Below the pieces are notes generated by a model that saw nothing but the letters and a program-made list of their open reading frames with translations, ran no database searches and was not told the origin of the DNA. 64,000 nt of DNA from [Clostridium] citroniae WAL-17108. Its GTDB lineage: Bacteria; Bacillota; Clostridia; Lachnospirales; Lachnospiraceae. Each line of letters starts with the position of its first letter. Position 1 is the stretch's first letter. Made by a program: the position numbers and the translations under genes. Location: assembly GCF_000233455.1 (NCBI RefSeq), contig NZ_JH376420.1, positions 1,976,634-2,040,633 of the forward strand, written 5' to 3'. Of the stretch, positions 49,389-58,026 are shown piece by piece.

Positions 49389-50780
49389 ATGGCAACCGCA
49401 GTACCCTATAAAGACAAGGATGGAAACATCATCTCCTATCAGATTCAGGTCTTCCGTGGCCGCGACAATGCTGGTAAGAAGCTTAAACCATACACAGAGA
49501 GCTGGAAAGTACCTCAGACATATAAATCTGAGAAGGCAATCAAAAAAGCCCTAGAAAAGGAAATGGGAGCGTTTGAGGCCAAATGTAGAGAAGGCCGAGT
49601 ATCGATGGAAAACAGTACGCTATCAGAATACTGTCGGCGCTATATTGAACTTAAAAGCGGAAACAAGAAAAAATCTGTTGCTTTCTATGAATCCCTCATG
49701 CCAAGAATAGATGCTGAGATAGGTTCCATCCGGCTGGATAAGCTGAAAGCAAAACATCTGGATGACTTTTACATCAAGCTCCAAAAACCGGAATCACGTA
49801 AGGATGTCAAGGCTGTCGCCAATGACAAACTTCTTGCTGAACGTAACCGCCAGAAACTCACGAACAAGGCCCTGGCCGATGCTGCCGGAATCTGTTCTAA
49901 CACAGTCACTCTTGCAATTCAAAAACATAATCTGAATATCGAGACCGCCCGGAAACTATCAGCTGCTCTTGGAAAGGATATTTCAGAGTTATTTGATATC
50001 ATCTCGCCTGGTGGAGAAGATGGATTATCCGCTAAAACAATCCACCACTACCACACCTTTTTACATTCTGTATTAGAGATGGCCCGCACAAAGGAAAACC
50101 TTGCTTTTAATGCCGCTTCTGCTGCCACAGCCCCCTCAGTTATTCACAAAGAAGCTGAATTTTTTGAGATTGACGAAATCATTCAAATTAGACAAGCTTT
50201 GGAGAGGTATCCCTTTAAATATCGTATTATGATCTGCCTGCTGGCTGATACTGGAATACGGCGTGGCGAACTTTTTGGCATCCGCTGGTCAGTAATCTCT
50301 TTCGACCGGAATGAGATTCTAATAAACAGAAACATTCAACGGATAAAGAATCTTGGACTATTCGCAGATACACCCAAAGGACGCCGCTCACGCACTATCC
50401 ACATATCAGATGAGATGGCAGCCTTGCTACAGGAATATAAAACTTATCAAGAAAAGGAGAGGGAATATATTGAAATCCCAGATTACAATATGGAGGGATA
50501 TTTATTCATTCAGGAAAATGGTACCGTGATGGATCCTAACAGCCTAAACATCTGGACCAAGAAATTTGAGAAGGCTGAAGGGTTACCGCACGTTTACCCT
50601 CATAAGTTCCGGCATTCCCAGGCCAGCATCCTGTTGTACTCAGGAATAGATATTGTAACCGTTGCTGCACGTCTGGGGCATAACCAAACCAGTACCACGA
50701 CTGATATATATGGGCACGTCCTTCAAAAGGCAGATCATCATGCTTCCGATATGATTGCCCAGGCCCTATATGGGAAATAA
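49389..50780 (+). CDS. int: Phage integrase (tyrosine recombinase) with embedded Xre-type HTH
   Basis: 463 residues from ATG 49389 (AAGGAGGA upstream). An N-terminal arm-binding region is followed by a SAM-like core-binding domain, and the catalytic domain has R291, K330, H405-x-x-R408, H431 and Y441. Unusually, residues about 147-206 (LTNKALADAAGICSNTVTLA, ARKLSAALGKDISELF) form a Cro/CI-type HTH inserted in the core-binding domain. It sits 166 bp from attR and shares its direction. Confidence 0.92.
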   Translation: MATAVPYKDKDGNIISYQIQVFRGRDNAGKKLKPYTESWKVPQTYKSEKAIKKALEKEMGAFEAKCREGRVSMENSTLSEYCRRYIELKSGNKKKSVAFYESLMPRIDAEIGSIRLDKLKAKHLDDFYIKLQKPESRKDVKAVANDKLLAERNRQKLTNKALADAAGICSNTVTLAIQKHNLNIETARKLSAALGKDISELFDIISPGGEDGLSAKTIHHYHTFLHSVLEMARTKENLAFNAASAATAPSVIHKEAEFFEIDEIIQIRQALERYPFKYRIMICLLADTGIRRGELFGIRWSVISFDRNEILINRNIQRIKNLGLFADTPKGRRSRTIHISDEMAALLQEYKTYQEKEREYIEIPDYNMEGYLFIQENGTVMDPNSLNIWTKKFEKAEGLPHVYPHKFRHSQASILLYSGIDIVTVAARLGHNQTSTTTDIYGHVLQKADHHASDMIAQALYGK

Positions 50781-50789
50781 ATCAAAAAA

Positions 50790-50831
50790 TTTATGGACTA
50801 TTTATGGACACGATTTAAAAAAGTCCATAAA
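50790..50831. repeat. Putative integrase arm-type sites (right arm)
   Basis: TTTATGGACT at 50790-50799 and TTTATGGACA at 50801-50810 repeat with an 11-bp period, plus an inverted copy AGTCCATAAA at 50822-50831. The pair at 10966-10986 mirrors them across the circular attP. Confidence 0.65.
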
Positions 50832-50946
50832 AAATACGTGAATGGGTAAAATTTACAAAACACAAGGAGACCGAAAACCCGCATAAAACCTAGCTTTTTC
50901 AGAAATAGTGAATCTACACGAAAGCTATAAAACAAAAATATGGGAA

Positions 50947-51000
50947 CTACGGACCGTAGTGTCGGGAGTTCGAATCTTCTCTGGCGCATGAATAAAACCC
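50947..51000. repeat. attR core (54-bp direct repeat)
   Basis: Identical to 10854-10907; carries the original 3' part of tRNA-Arg without its 5' half. Confidence 0.93.
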
Positions 51001-51027
51001 CGCAGGTATGATATCTGCGGGGTTTTT
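50994..51027 (+). terminator. Original host tRNA-Arg terminator
   Basis: AAAACCCCGCAG / CTGCGGGGTTTT perfect stem with T tract, partly inside the att repeat. Confidence 0.75.
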
Positions 51028-51078
51028 GTATATATAAATTATATGTACAAATTATATGAATAAATTTAGGATAAAACC

Positions 51079-51630
51079 TCAGCTGTCCTCTGTCACCTTC
51101 AGCTTACTCTTAAGACTTGCCGCCATCTTAAGGTCAGGGAATCTGGACTGATAGATGGTGATGGCCTCATCTGCTTTTTTCTCATCCAGCATTTCCCTGC
51201 TCACAGTTTCATGGCTGTCCAAAAGATCCGCACTGCTTTTATATGGTCCTTACCCAGCATGAAGGAGAGGATCCACCCACACCCGGAAACCGTACGTTCA
51301 GCACTGTCGTCTTTGTCCTCATGAATTTTCATCCATAACAGCCCTTACCACTGACAGCATCTCAGGCGTTGCCTTTAGAATGCGCTGTTTCTTGGATATC
51401 CTGGCCGCCGCATCCTCAAAGCACATCCCATCCCTGCCCGTCATGGCATCCCGCAGCAGGATATAATAGAGCATCAGTCCTTTGCCGTCCAGGCCGGGCA
51501 GCCTGGATGTCAGTTCTTTTTCCACCCGGTCCTTCTGCTCATTCCCTCCAGGGAAAATGCGGTACAGGTACTCCTGTTCCTCCCGCTCCCTCTCTTCCCT
51601 GCTTTTAAACTCCATCCCAAATACGTTCAT
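51079..51630 (-). pseudogene. Decaying host gene of unknown function with two frameshifts
   Basis: ATG 51630 behind AGGAGGATG starts a 103-residue frame (NVFGMEFKSREEREREEQEY ... LMLYYILLRDAMTGRDGMCF) that stops at 51319. Coding-like sequence continues in shifted frames as HEDKDDSAERTVSGC GWILSFMLGKDHIK and then SADLLDSHETVSREML DEKKADEAITIYQSRFPDL, to a stop at 51079. Two single-base changes (near 51323 and 51236) would restore one gene of about 180 residues. Family not recognised. The 103-residue product could also be the intact gene. Confidence 0.5.
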
Positions 51631-51781
51631 GACATCCTCCTGCCTTTTCTCCGTGTACTCTCGGAATCTCCTGGTACCAGTATAAAATCCGCAGCAGGGA
51701 ACGTCAAGAAATTTCTCCCCGGTCCGTTCCTTTCTCCCCGGTCCGCTCCCTTTCTCCCCAGACCGCTCCTGACTCCCGGAT

Positions 51782-53068
51782 TCACTCCTCCATTCCCGCC
51801 CCGGCCTCCGGGTCATTGAACACCTCCCGGTCAACCGCCCCGTCCTGGCTGGCCACAATGGTAGTGCACACCGCGTCCCCCGTAATATTCACCGCAGTCC
51901 GGCTCATATCCAGGATTCGGTCAATGCCCATGATCAGCGCAATAGCCTCCACAGGAAGCCCCACAGAGGCAAATACCATAGACAGGGTGATCAGTCCCAC
52001 CCCGGGCACTCCGGCCGTGCCTATGGACGCCAGGGTGGCTGTGAGGATGACTGTAAGGTAATCAGCCATGGCCAGGTGAATGCCGAACGCCTGTGAGGCA
52101 AACACCACGGCCACGCCCTGCATAATGGCCGTGCCGTCCATATTAATGGTGGCTCCCAGAGGAATGGTAAAGGAGGATACCCGTTTGGCAACTCCCATTT
52201 TTCTGTGAAGTGTGTCAATGGACATGGGTATGGTGGCATTGGAGGTGGCTGTGGAAAAGGCAAATCCCATTACAGGCAGGAACTTTTTTAAGAATTTACC
52301 CGGACTAAGGCCTGTAAATACCCTTAGGATCACCATATAGACCACCAGGCACTGAATAGCCAGGGCGATCATGACTCCGGCCATATATTTGAGCAATGGC
52401 ACGAAGGCATCAAAGCCAATGCCGGAAAAGGTCCTGGCCGTAAGGCAGAACACGCCGTAAGGGGCCAGCTTCATGACCATTACGGTCATCTGCATCATCA
52501 CATCATTAAACTGGCTGAAAAAATTCCCCACAGTCTCCCCGCTCTCCCCCAGGCCTGCCAGAATCACACCAACGAACAGAGCAAACAGGATGATGGACAG
52601 CATGTCACCGCTTGCCAGGGCATGGAGGGGATTGGTGGGGATGATAGCAAGAAGGGTATCCGCCAGATTGGCGCGCTCCCCAATGGCCACGTCCGCTGTC
52701 TCAATGGAGGTCATGTCAAGCCCTTTGCCGGGATCGATCACATTGGCGGTCAGAATGGCCGCAGTGATGGCCAGGGCTGTTGTCACAAGATAGAATCCCA
52801 GTGTCTTTACCCCGATTCTCCCCAGCTTTTTTGTATCCCCCATGGCCATACTGCCGCACACCAGGGAGCAGAATACCAGTGGGACCACCAGCATCTGCAT
52901 CAGGCGCAGGAAACCGTTTCCCACCACATAAAAAATACCGTCTATAACCACGCTGTCCCGGACCGGTCCGGCGGGGACCACATAATGAAGCAGAATCCCC
53001 GTGACAGCGCCCAGTATCAGCCCGATAAAAATAGCTGTTGTAAGACCTATTTTCCTCTTTTCTTTCAT
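51782..53068 (-). CDS. Dicarboxylate/amino acid:cation symporter (DAACS family)
   Basis: About 428 residues with eight membrane segments and two re-entrant hairpins expected. Family landmarks are FSTATSNATIPMS, TINMDGTAIMQG and NITGDAVCTTIVA. It takes up glutamate/aspartate, serine or cystine-like substrates with Na+ or H+; which one cannot be told. ATG 53068 overlaps the upstream TGA (ATGA), pairing it with the reductase gene. Confidence 0.9.
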   Translation of the reverse strand: MKEKRKIGLTTAIFIGLILGAVTGILLHYVVPAGPVRDSVVIDGIFYVVGNGFLRLMQMLVVPLVFCSLVCGSMAMGDTKKLGRIGVKTLGFYLVTTALAITAAILTANVIDPGKGLDMTSIETADVAIGERANLADTLLAIIPTNPLHALASGDMLSIILFALFVGVILAGLGESGETVGNFFSQFNDVMMQMTVMVMKLAPYGVFCLTARTFSGIGFDAFVPLLKYMAGVMIALAIQCLVVYMVILRVFTGLSPGKFLKKFLPVMGFAFSTATSNATIPMSIDTLHRKMGVAKRVSSFTIPLGATINMDGTAIMQGVAVVFASQAFGIHLAMADYLTVILTATLASIGTAGVPGVGLITLSMVFASVGLPVEAIALIMGIDRILDMSRTAVNITGDAVCTTIVASQDGAVDREVFNDPEAGAGMEE

Positions 53069-53958
53069 TTGACCAGCCGTCCCTCCCGCCTCTTTTTCCG
53101 GCGCTCCATAAACGCCTCCAGCATAACCTGCCATTCCGGCAGCTGCTCAATGCCCGATATGCGGAGCATCATGTTATCCAGAGCACTGTATGACGGCCTC
53201 ATGGCGCTGAGCCTGTCCTCAGGCGAGTTTACCTCCACCACACGGGCACCGGTCCGAATACCGGTCTGGGTATCAAGTTCCAAAAGGCTTACCGCAGCCT
53301 TGGCAAACTCATAGCGGCTGCAGATCCCCCTGCCAGTCACATGGTAAAGGCCGTCTTCCCCGTGATACATCAGTTCCACGGCCTTTTCAGCCAGTTCCTT
53401 TGCCCCTGTGGGAGACGCGAACTGGTCCCCTGCCGCCTGTATGGTCTTGCCCCTCTGAGCCATATCCAGTATGGTCTCCAGATAGGGGCTTCCTTCCCCA
53501 AAGATCCATGAACTTCTGATAATGATATGGCGGCTGCAGAATTCCCTTACAAAATTTTCTCCCGCCAGCTTGGATTTTCCATACACGGTCAGAGGCGCCG
53601 GAGTGTCAAACTCCGTATAGGGGATCCGGCTGTTACCGTCAAACACATCATCTGTGGAAAACTGCACCAGCCTGGCCTTCCCCATCCTGGCCGCTATGCT
53701 CAGGTTCCTGGCTCCCAGGGCATTGACCTTAAAGGCCTCCTCTTTGTTCTGCCCGCATTGGCCCAGGTCCGTCATTCCCGCGCAGTTTACAATAAAATGG
53801 GGCCTGTTAATATTGGCATATTCCATCACATCCCTGGAAACCGTGATGTCCAGGTCATCCATATCTGTTAAAAGCAGTTCCACCGGCTGGGACTTTAAGA
53901 TCTTCGTCATCTTTCTGCCCACCCGCCCGTTGGCCCCGCATATCCATATTTTCTGCAT
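53065..53958 (-). CDS. RmlD-like NAD(P)-dependent sugar-nucleotide reductase
   Basis: About 297 residues, extended SDR fold. It has GANGRVGRK (nucleotide binding), NCAGMTDLGQC, the FSTDDVFDG motif and YGKSKLAGE (YxxxK catalytic pair), as in dTDP-4-dehydrorhamnose reductase. It stands without other rhamnose genes, next to a transporter, so a different NDP-sugar or a deoxy sugar may be the substrate. ATG 53958 follows GGAGG. Confidence 0.82.
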   Translation of the reverse strand: MQKIWICGANGRVGRKMTKILKSQPVELLLTDMDDLDITVSRDVMEYANINRPHFIVNCAGMTDLGQCGQNKEEAFKVNALGARNLSIAARMGKARLVQFSTDDVFDGNSRIPYTEFDTPAPLTVYGKSKLAGENFVREFCSRHIIIRSSWIFGEGSPYLETILDMAQRGKTIQAAGDQFASPTGAKELAEKAVELMYHGEDGLYHVTGRGICSRYEFAKAAVSLLELDTQTGIRTGARVVEVNSPEDRLSAMRPSYSALDNMMLRISGIEQLPEWQVMLEAFMERRKKRREGRLVK

Positions 53959-54020
53959 AACTGTTACCTCCATATCCTTTATCATGGAAATCCTTACCCA
54001 TTATTATGTACAAAAGCGGG

Positions 54021-54058
54021 AAAAAAACGGCATCCGGGGAAAAATCCCTGAATGCCGG
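54021..54058 (-). terminator. Terminator of the (p)ppGpp synthetase gene
   Basis: CGGCAT / ATGCCG outer stem with an inner CCGGGG/CCCTG pairing, followed on the minus strand by TTTTTTT, 12 bp after the stop. Confidence 0.7.
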
Positions 54059-54070
54059 TTATAAAGCACT

Positions 54071-54667
54071 TTATTTTCTTTCATTATGGATTTCAAATTC
54101 GCTCTCTATCTCTTTAAGGATTCGGGCATAACGGCAGAATTCCTGCTCCAGCCACTCCTTGTTTTCCGGTTTCTTTTTATAGCACACCCGGTGCTCCATG
54201 CTGGCCCAGAAATCCATGGCCATGGTCCGAAACTGCACCTCCACCGGAAAATACTCCATGGTGTCCAGACAGTATACTGGAATGCCCAGGACCAGATGGT
54301 AACTCCGATAACCATTAGGCTTTGGAACCCGTATATAATCCTTTTCCTTGATCAGGACCAGATCGGTCTGTCGTTTGAGGATATGCACCATGTTATAAAT
54401 GTCATTTACAAAATAGCAGATAACGCGGATTCCCGCAATATCCTGGAGTTCATTCCTGGCATTGTTCATACTGTCCGTAAACCCCAAACGCCTGAGTTTT
54501 TCCTCAATGCTCCGCTTTTCCTTGATCCGGCTCTGGATGTTGTGTATGGGGCCGGAAACGGACCGTTCCTTATACAGGGTGTGGTTTAACACCTCCATGC
54601 GGGTGTTCAGAACGCGCCTGGCATCCTCATAAGGCTTGATAAAATCGTAATACTGCTCATTTGTCAT
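54071..54667 (-). CDS. Small alarmone synthetase (RelA/SpoT-like synthetase domain)
   Basis: 198 residues containing only the synthetase domain: DIAGIRVICYFVNDIYNM, KDYIRVPKPNGYRSYHLVL (G-loop and RSYH) and VEVQFRTMAMDFWASMEH. It transfers pyrophosphate from ATP to GDP/GTP to make (p)ppGpp. The length and missing hydrolase domain point to a RelQ/RelP-like stand-alone enzyme. Single-gene unit with its own terminator. Confidence 0.88.
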   Translation of the reverse strand: MTNEQYYDFIKPYEDARRVLNTRMEVLNHTLYKERSVSGPIHNIQSRIKEKRSIEEKLRRLGFTDSMNNARNELQDIAGIRVICYFVNDIYNMVHILKRQTDLVLIKEKDYIRVPKPNGYRSYHLVLGIPVYCLDTMEYFPVEVQFRTMAMDFWASMEHRVCYKKKPENKEWLEQEFCRYARILKEIESEFEIHNERK

Positions 54668-54811
54668 CCTGCGGACCCTACCTCCCTGTTTCTCTCAAGA
54701 TTTCCACATTTAACCAGCATACCTGGAATTTGTGAGTATTCTGTGATGGCTTTCTGTATAATCCATAAAATTTATATTCCTTTCTTCTCGGCGGAACAAA
54801 TTTTTAGAAAC

Positions 54812-54846
54812 AAAAAAGCAGACATACCTTTACCGGTACATCTGCT
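54812..54846 (-). terminator. Terminator of the Gln-His-Arg tRNA unit
   Basis: AGCAGA / TCTGCT stem with inner TACC/GGTA, followed on the minus strand by TTTTTT. Confidence 0.6.
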
Positions 54847-54883
54847 GGTCAGGGCAGAACAGCTGCCCTGTCAATTATGTTAA

Positions 54884-54955
54884 CTGGGCCGGCGGGATTC
54901 GAACCCTCGAGTGCAGGAGTCAAAGTCCTGTGCCTTACCGCTTGGCGACGGCCCA
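54884..54955 (-). tRNA. tRNA-Gln (anticodon TTG)
   Basis: Acceptor TGGGCCG/CGGCCCA with discriminator G; anticodon stem CAGGA/TCCTG with loop CTTTGAC. Confidence 0.95.
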
Positions 54956-55003
54956 AAAATCTCAGATAAAATATCCAGATAAAAAAAAATTCCCATAAGG
55001 GAA

Positions 55004-55079
55004 AGGTGAGTAGAGGGATTCGAACCCTCGGCCTCCAGAGCCACAATCTGGCGCGATAACCAACTTCGCCATACCCACC
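55004..55079 (-). tRNA. tRNA-His (anticodon GTG)
   Basis: Acceptor GGTGGGT/ACTCACC with one G-T pair; anticodon stem CCAGA/TCTGG with loop TTGTGGC. The extra 5' G may be added as usual for His. Confidence 0.93.
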
Positions 55080-55113
55080 ATACATAATTATTCAATTCAG
55101 AGCTTGCGCTCAA

Positions 55114-55187
<74 letters not shown>

Positions 55188-55249
55188 ACACTCGCTGACA
55201 ACTTACCATGATGTCACACTTTGTCCGTCTACCGTTGTCAACGAGAGAT

Positions 55250-55278
55250 AGTTTACCATAGGTTTCTGAAGATTGCAA
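55250..55278 (-). promoter_or_regulatory. Promoter of the Arg-His-Gln tRNA unit
   Basis: TTGCAA and TAAACT on the minus strand, 17 bp apart, about 63 bp before tRNA-Arg. Confidence 0.55.
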
Positions 55279-55377
55279 GCACTTTTTTATATTTTTTTTG
55301 AAGACCCTTTTTGAACCTCTTTAAAGAGAACTGCTAAAGCATCTTCCGGCATTTCTTATAAGGCGCATGGAGTCCCT

Positions 55378-55788
55378 CTACACGGCTCCTTCCATCATAG
55401 CCGACACATCCACGATTCCCTCTCTGCCCGCCTGGATCACCTGGCCCGGAAGCTGCTCAAAGGGAACATTTTCCCGCATGAACACGGCCTGGACAACGGA
55501 TGCCATGTTTGCTCCCGCCACCACCTTGAGATTTTTTCCAACCGGTTCCGCCAGCAGCTGCACCGCCACATTAAAGGGCGATCCGCCCAGGATATCGGTC
55601 ATAAGAAGCACATCATCCGATTCCAGGTCACGAATCGCCTGCACCATATGGGACTTCAGTTCCTCTATGCCCTCCCCTTTTACAAAATTAACCACCTGTA
55701 CCTGTTCCGGTACACCGGCCACCAGCTCGATGGCGCTCATCACTCCCTGCGCATACTGCCCGTGGCCTGTCACTACAAGTCCTGTCAC
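55378..55788 (-). CDS. Mannose-family PTS EIIA component
   Basis: 136 residues. VVTGHGQYAQGV carries the phosphorylated His9, and DILGGSPFNVA is a family motif. It passes phosphate from HPr to EIIB. Last gene of the amino-sugar locus; separated by about 65 bp from EIID. Confidence 0.9.
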   Translation of the reverse strand: MTGLVVTGHGQYAQGVMSAIELVAGVPEQVQVVNFVKGEGIEELKSHMVQAIRDLESDDVLLMTDILGGSPFNVAVQLLAEPVGKNLKVVAGANMASVVQAVFMRENVPFEQLPGQVIQAGREGIVDVSAMMEGAV

Positions 55789-55853
55789 TTAAGCTCCTCC
55801 TGGTTTCTATTGTTTACTCCCCTTTTTAAGACAGCTGCCCTGAGGGCGGCCGG

Positions 55854-56723
55854 CTATGCGTAGAACCCGCTCATATACCCAATACCGGTCAGTATGGCTG
55901 CCAGGACCAGTATCAGCCCCATCAGCTTAAGGGGCGACCACTTTTTCTTGGCGTACAGCCAGTATACGCCCAGGGTCAGCCCCAAAGGCACCAGCCTTGG
56001 GAAAATGTTGTTGATTGTGGCGTCTGCGTTAAATATCACCTGTCCTGCCAGCACCTCCCCGGTAGCCGCGTCAAATACATCCTTTACAATCTGGAACGGG
56101 ATGGAGCAGCTGACAAAGGACGCGGTCAGGGCGCCTACTACCAAAAGTCCCATGAAATTCATGGAGTTGGTGAGAATATCCATTTTACCGGTTGCCATAA
56201 ATCCGGACATGCCCTCCAGACCTGACTTGTACCCAAAGTAAAACAATTTCCTGGACAGGATGCAGGTCAGGACCGGATAAGCCAGCAGATAGATGACAGC
56301 CCCCACCCATGCCATGGAACTGTCAAGCCCCTGTGAAATGGACATGCATATGGTCAGGAGAATGGGGATAATGGTGGCCACCCAAAGTGAATCGCCAATG
56401 GCGGATGTGGGGCCTATCAGAGCCACCTTTACGGTGTTGATCACATCCGGCGTGCACTGTCCATTGGCATTGGCTTCCTCCATGCCGCATACAATGCCGT
56501 TGCAGATGGATCCCACCTGTGCCTCTGTGTTAAAGAGGGTCACGTGGCGTTTCAAAGCCTGGGCCTTTTCCTCCTTGGTGTCATACAGTTCCTCCACAAC
56601 AGGAGCCATGGACTGGCCAAAGGCCATGCCCAGCATACTCTCCGCCTGCTGGGAGCAGCCGTTCCAGAAAAACCAGTTCCAGAATGATTGATCCAATGTT
56701 TTTTTGCTTAACTGCCTGCTCAT
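55854..56723 (-). CDS. Mannose-family PTS EIID component
   Basis: 289 residues. SFWNWFFWNGCSQQAESMLG matches the EIID N-terminus, and C-terminal hydrophobic segments follow (GLTLGVYWLYAKKKW and after). It forms the membrane channel with EIIC. It overlaps EIIC by 4 bp. Confidence 0.92.
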   Translation of the reverse strand: MSRQLSKKTLDQSFWNWFFWNGCSQQAESMLGMAFGQSMAPVVEELYDTKEEKAQALKRHVTLFNTEAQVGSICNGIVCGMEEANANGQCTPDVINTVKVALIGPTSAIGDSLWVATIIPILLTICMSISQGLDSSMAWVGAVIYLLAYPVLTCILSRKLFYFGYKSGLEGMSGFMATGKMDILTNSMNFMGLLVVGALTASFVSCSIPFQIVKDVFDAATGEVLAGQVIFNADATINNIFPRLVPLGLTLGVYWLYAKKKWSPLKLMGLILVLAAILTGIGYMSGFYA

Positions 56724-57505
56724 GCCCTTGCCTCCTTTTGCTCAATCTGAAACACATAGTAGATCACTGCCAGCAGGGTTGCGATCACAGCCACCGCCAT
56801 GGTGTTTAAGTTAAAATAAGTTACAAGTACAAAGCCCAGCAGGAAAATGCATATCTGCCACTGCTTTTTTAACAGGAACGAGATGATGATCCCCATTCCA
56901 AGAGCCGCCATCATGCCGCCAAAGGTGCTGAGCAGGGTTGTGAGCCAGCCCGGTATCATGGACGCAAAATCCGCCTGCGCCGATGCGGCTGTCATGGTGG
57001 TCAGAAGGATCACTGCCGGAATAAAACGGCAGGCCAGACCGATCAGCTGCCCGCATACAACATTGGGAATATACATCTTTCCGGTCTCACCAGCCTCTGC
57101 GTACTTGTTGGCAAGGCGGTTTAAAGGCAGGTTCAGGGCATAGGACAGGTTCCATACCATCTGTCCCACCAGTCCGCCGATTCCCGCAAACACCACGGCC
57201 AGGCCGATGACCTGTGTGCTTTCCATGCCGGTTCCAAATACCAGAGCGCCGGCCGTACCAATGTAGGTGGCATAGGACAAGTCCCAGGCCACGGCGCCGC
57301 CGGGAGTCACATTGCCCATGTACATGATCTGCAGGGCAATGCCCACGATCATGGCTGTCTGCAGATCCCCCATGATCACGCCCACCACAAAGGAAGCCAC
57401 CAGGGGTCTTCCCAGGGTGTACCACCCTATGGTATTTCCCACAATGGAGCCAATGGAACCCAGATACACAAACAGTGAAATCGCTATAATCTGTATGACA
57501 CTCAT
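56720..57505 (-). CDS. Mannose-family PTS EIIC component
   Basis: 261 residues, multi-pass. YTLGRPLVASFVVGVIMGDL and the NVTPGGAVAWDLSYATYIG stretch are family landmarks. It binds and translocates the sugar together with EIID. Confidence 0.92.
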   Translation of the reverse strand: MSVIQIIAISLFVYLGSIGSIVGNTIGWYTLGRPLVASFVVGVIMGDLQTAMIVGIALQIMYMGNVTPGGAVAWDLSYATYIGTAGALVFGTGMESTQVIGLAVVFAGIGGLVGQMVWNLSYALNLPLNRLANKYAEAGETGKMYIPNVVCGQLIGLACRFIPAVILLTTMTAASAQADFASMIPGWLTTLLSTFGGMMAALGMGIIISFLLKKQWQICIFLLGFVLVTYFNLNTMAVAVIATLLAVIYYVFQIEQKEARA

Positions 57506-57523
57506 TTCTTCCCCTCCTATACG

Positions 57524-58012
57524 CTAAATTGTTTTCTTAAACGCTTCCCACGTGGTCCTGGCTGAAGTTGGCAGCTGATGGAAAAATACATCCAGTCCGT
57601 CAGCAGCAAATCCATCCAAGATCTCCACATCCCGGTCACTGAGATAAAAGATTCCCGTGGCTCCGTCCAGTTTGTGCCTGGAGTCCTCCTTTTTAGCCAG
57701 GTTTCCCAGCATAACCGCCTTGGCTCCTGCGATCTCCTCCTTCAGCGCGGTCAGGGCTTCAGGCTGTTTTACGATCATCAGCCGGTTGCCGCTTCCCGGT
57801 TTTTTCAATATCTCCCTGGCTTCTTCTGTTGTAACAATATGCGTTTTGTACGTGCCCGGAACCCCCATGGTCATAATGGTCTTAAGCATGGGATTCTTGG
57901 CGCTCACATCATCCACCGCCACGATCTCCTTGATCTGCAGAGTGGGGCACCACGCCACGATGGTCTGTCCATGTATCAGCCTGTCGTCAATCCTTACATA
58001 CAAATCTGCCAT
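57524..58012 (-). CDS. Mannose-family PTS EIIB component
   Basis: 162 residues. VRIDDRLIHGQTIVAW bears the phosphorylated His14. Start ATG 58012 with AAAGGAGGAAC upstream, 15 bp after MurQ. It donates phosphate to the incoming sugar. Confidence 0.93.
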   Translation of the reverse strand: MADLYVRIDDRLIHGQTIVAWCPTLQIKEIVAVDDVSAKNPMLKTIMTMGVPGTYKTHIVTTEEAREILKKPGSGNRLMIVKQPEALTALKEEIAGAKAVMLGNLAKKEDSRHKLDGATGIFYLSDRDVEILDGFAADGLDVFFHQLPTSARTTWEAFKKTI

Positions 58013-58026
58013 TGCAGTTCCTCCTT

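Larger units (their letters stand above)
10854..51000. mobile_element. Integrated siphovirus-type temperate prophage, about 40.1 kb
   Basis: Bounded by a perfect 54-bp direct repeat that starts in the anticodon loop region of tRNA-Arg and ends in its terminator. The interior holds integrase, immunity region, early replication/recombination genes, terminase, portal, capsid, connectors, tail tube, tape measure, fibres, holin and endolysin in standard order. No sheath or contractile baseplate genes are seen, so the tail should be long and non-contractile. Structural and lysis genes look intact. The only broken phage genes seen are a second recombinase and one small ORF, so inducibility is plausible but untested. 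Confidence 0.95.

Noticed and set aside
52622-53314. 230-codon plus-strand frame
   Set aside because: Overlaps two well-supported minus-strand genes (symporter and reductase) and has no recognisable product.
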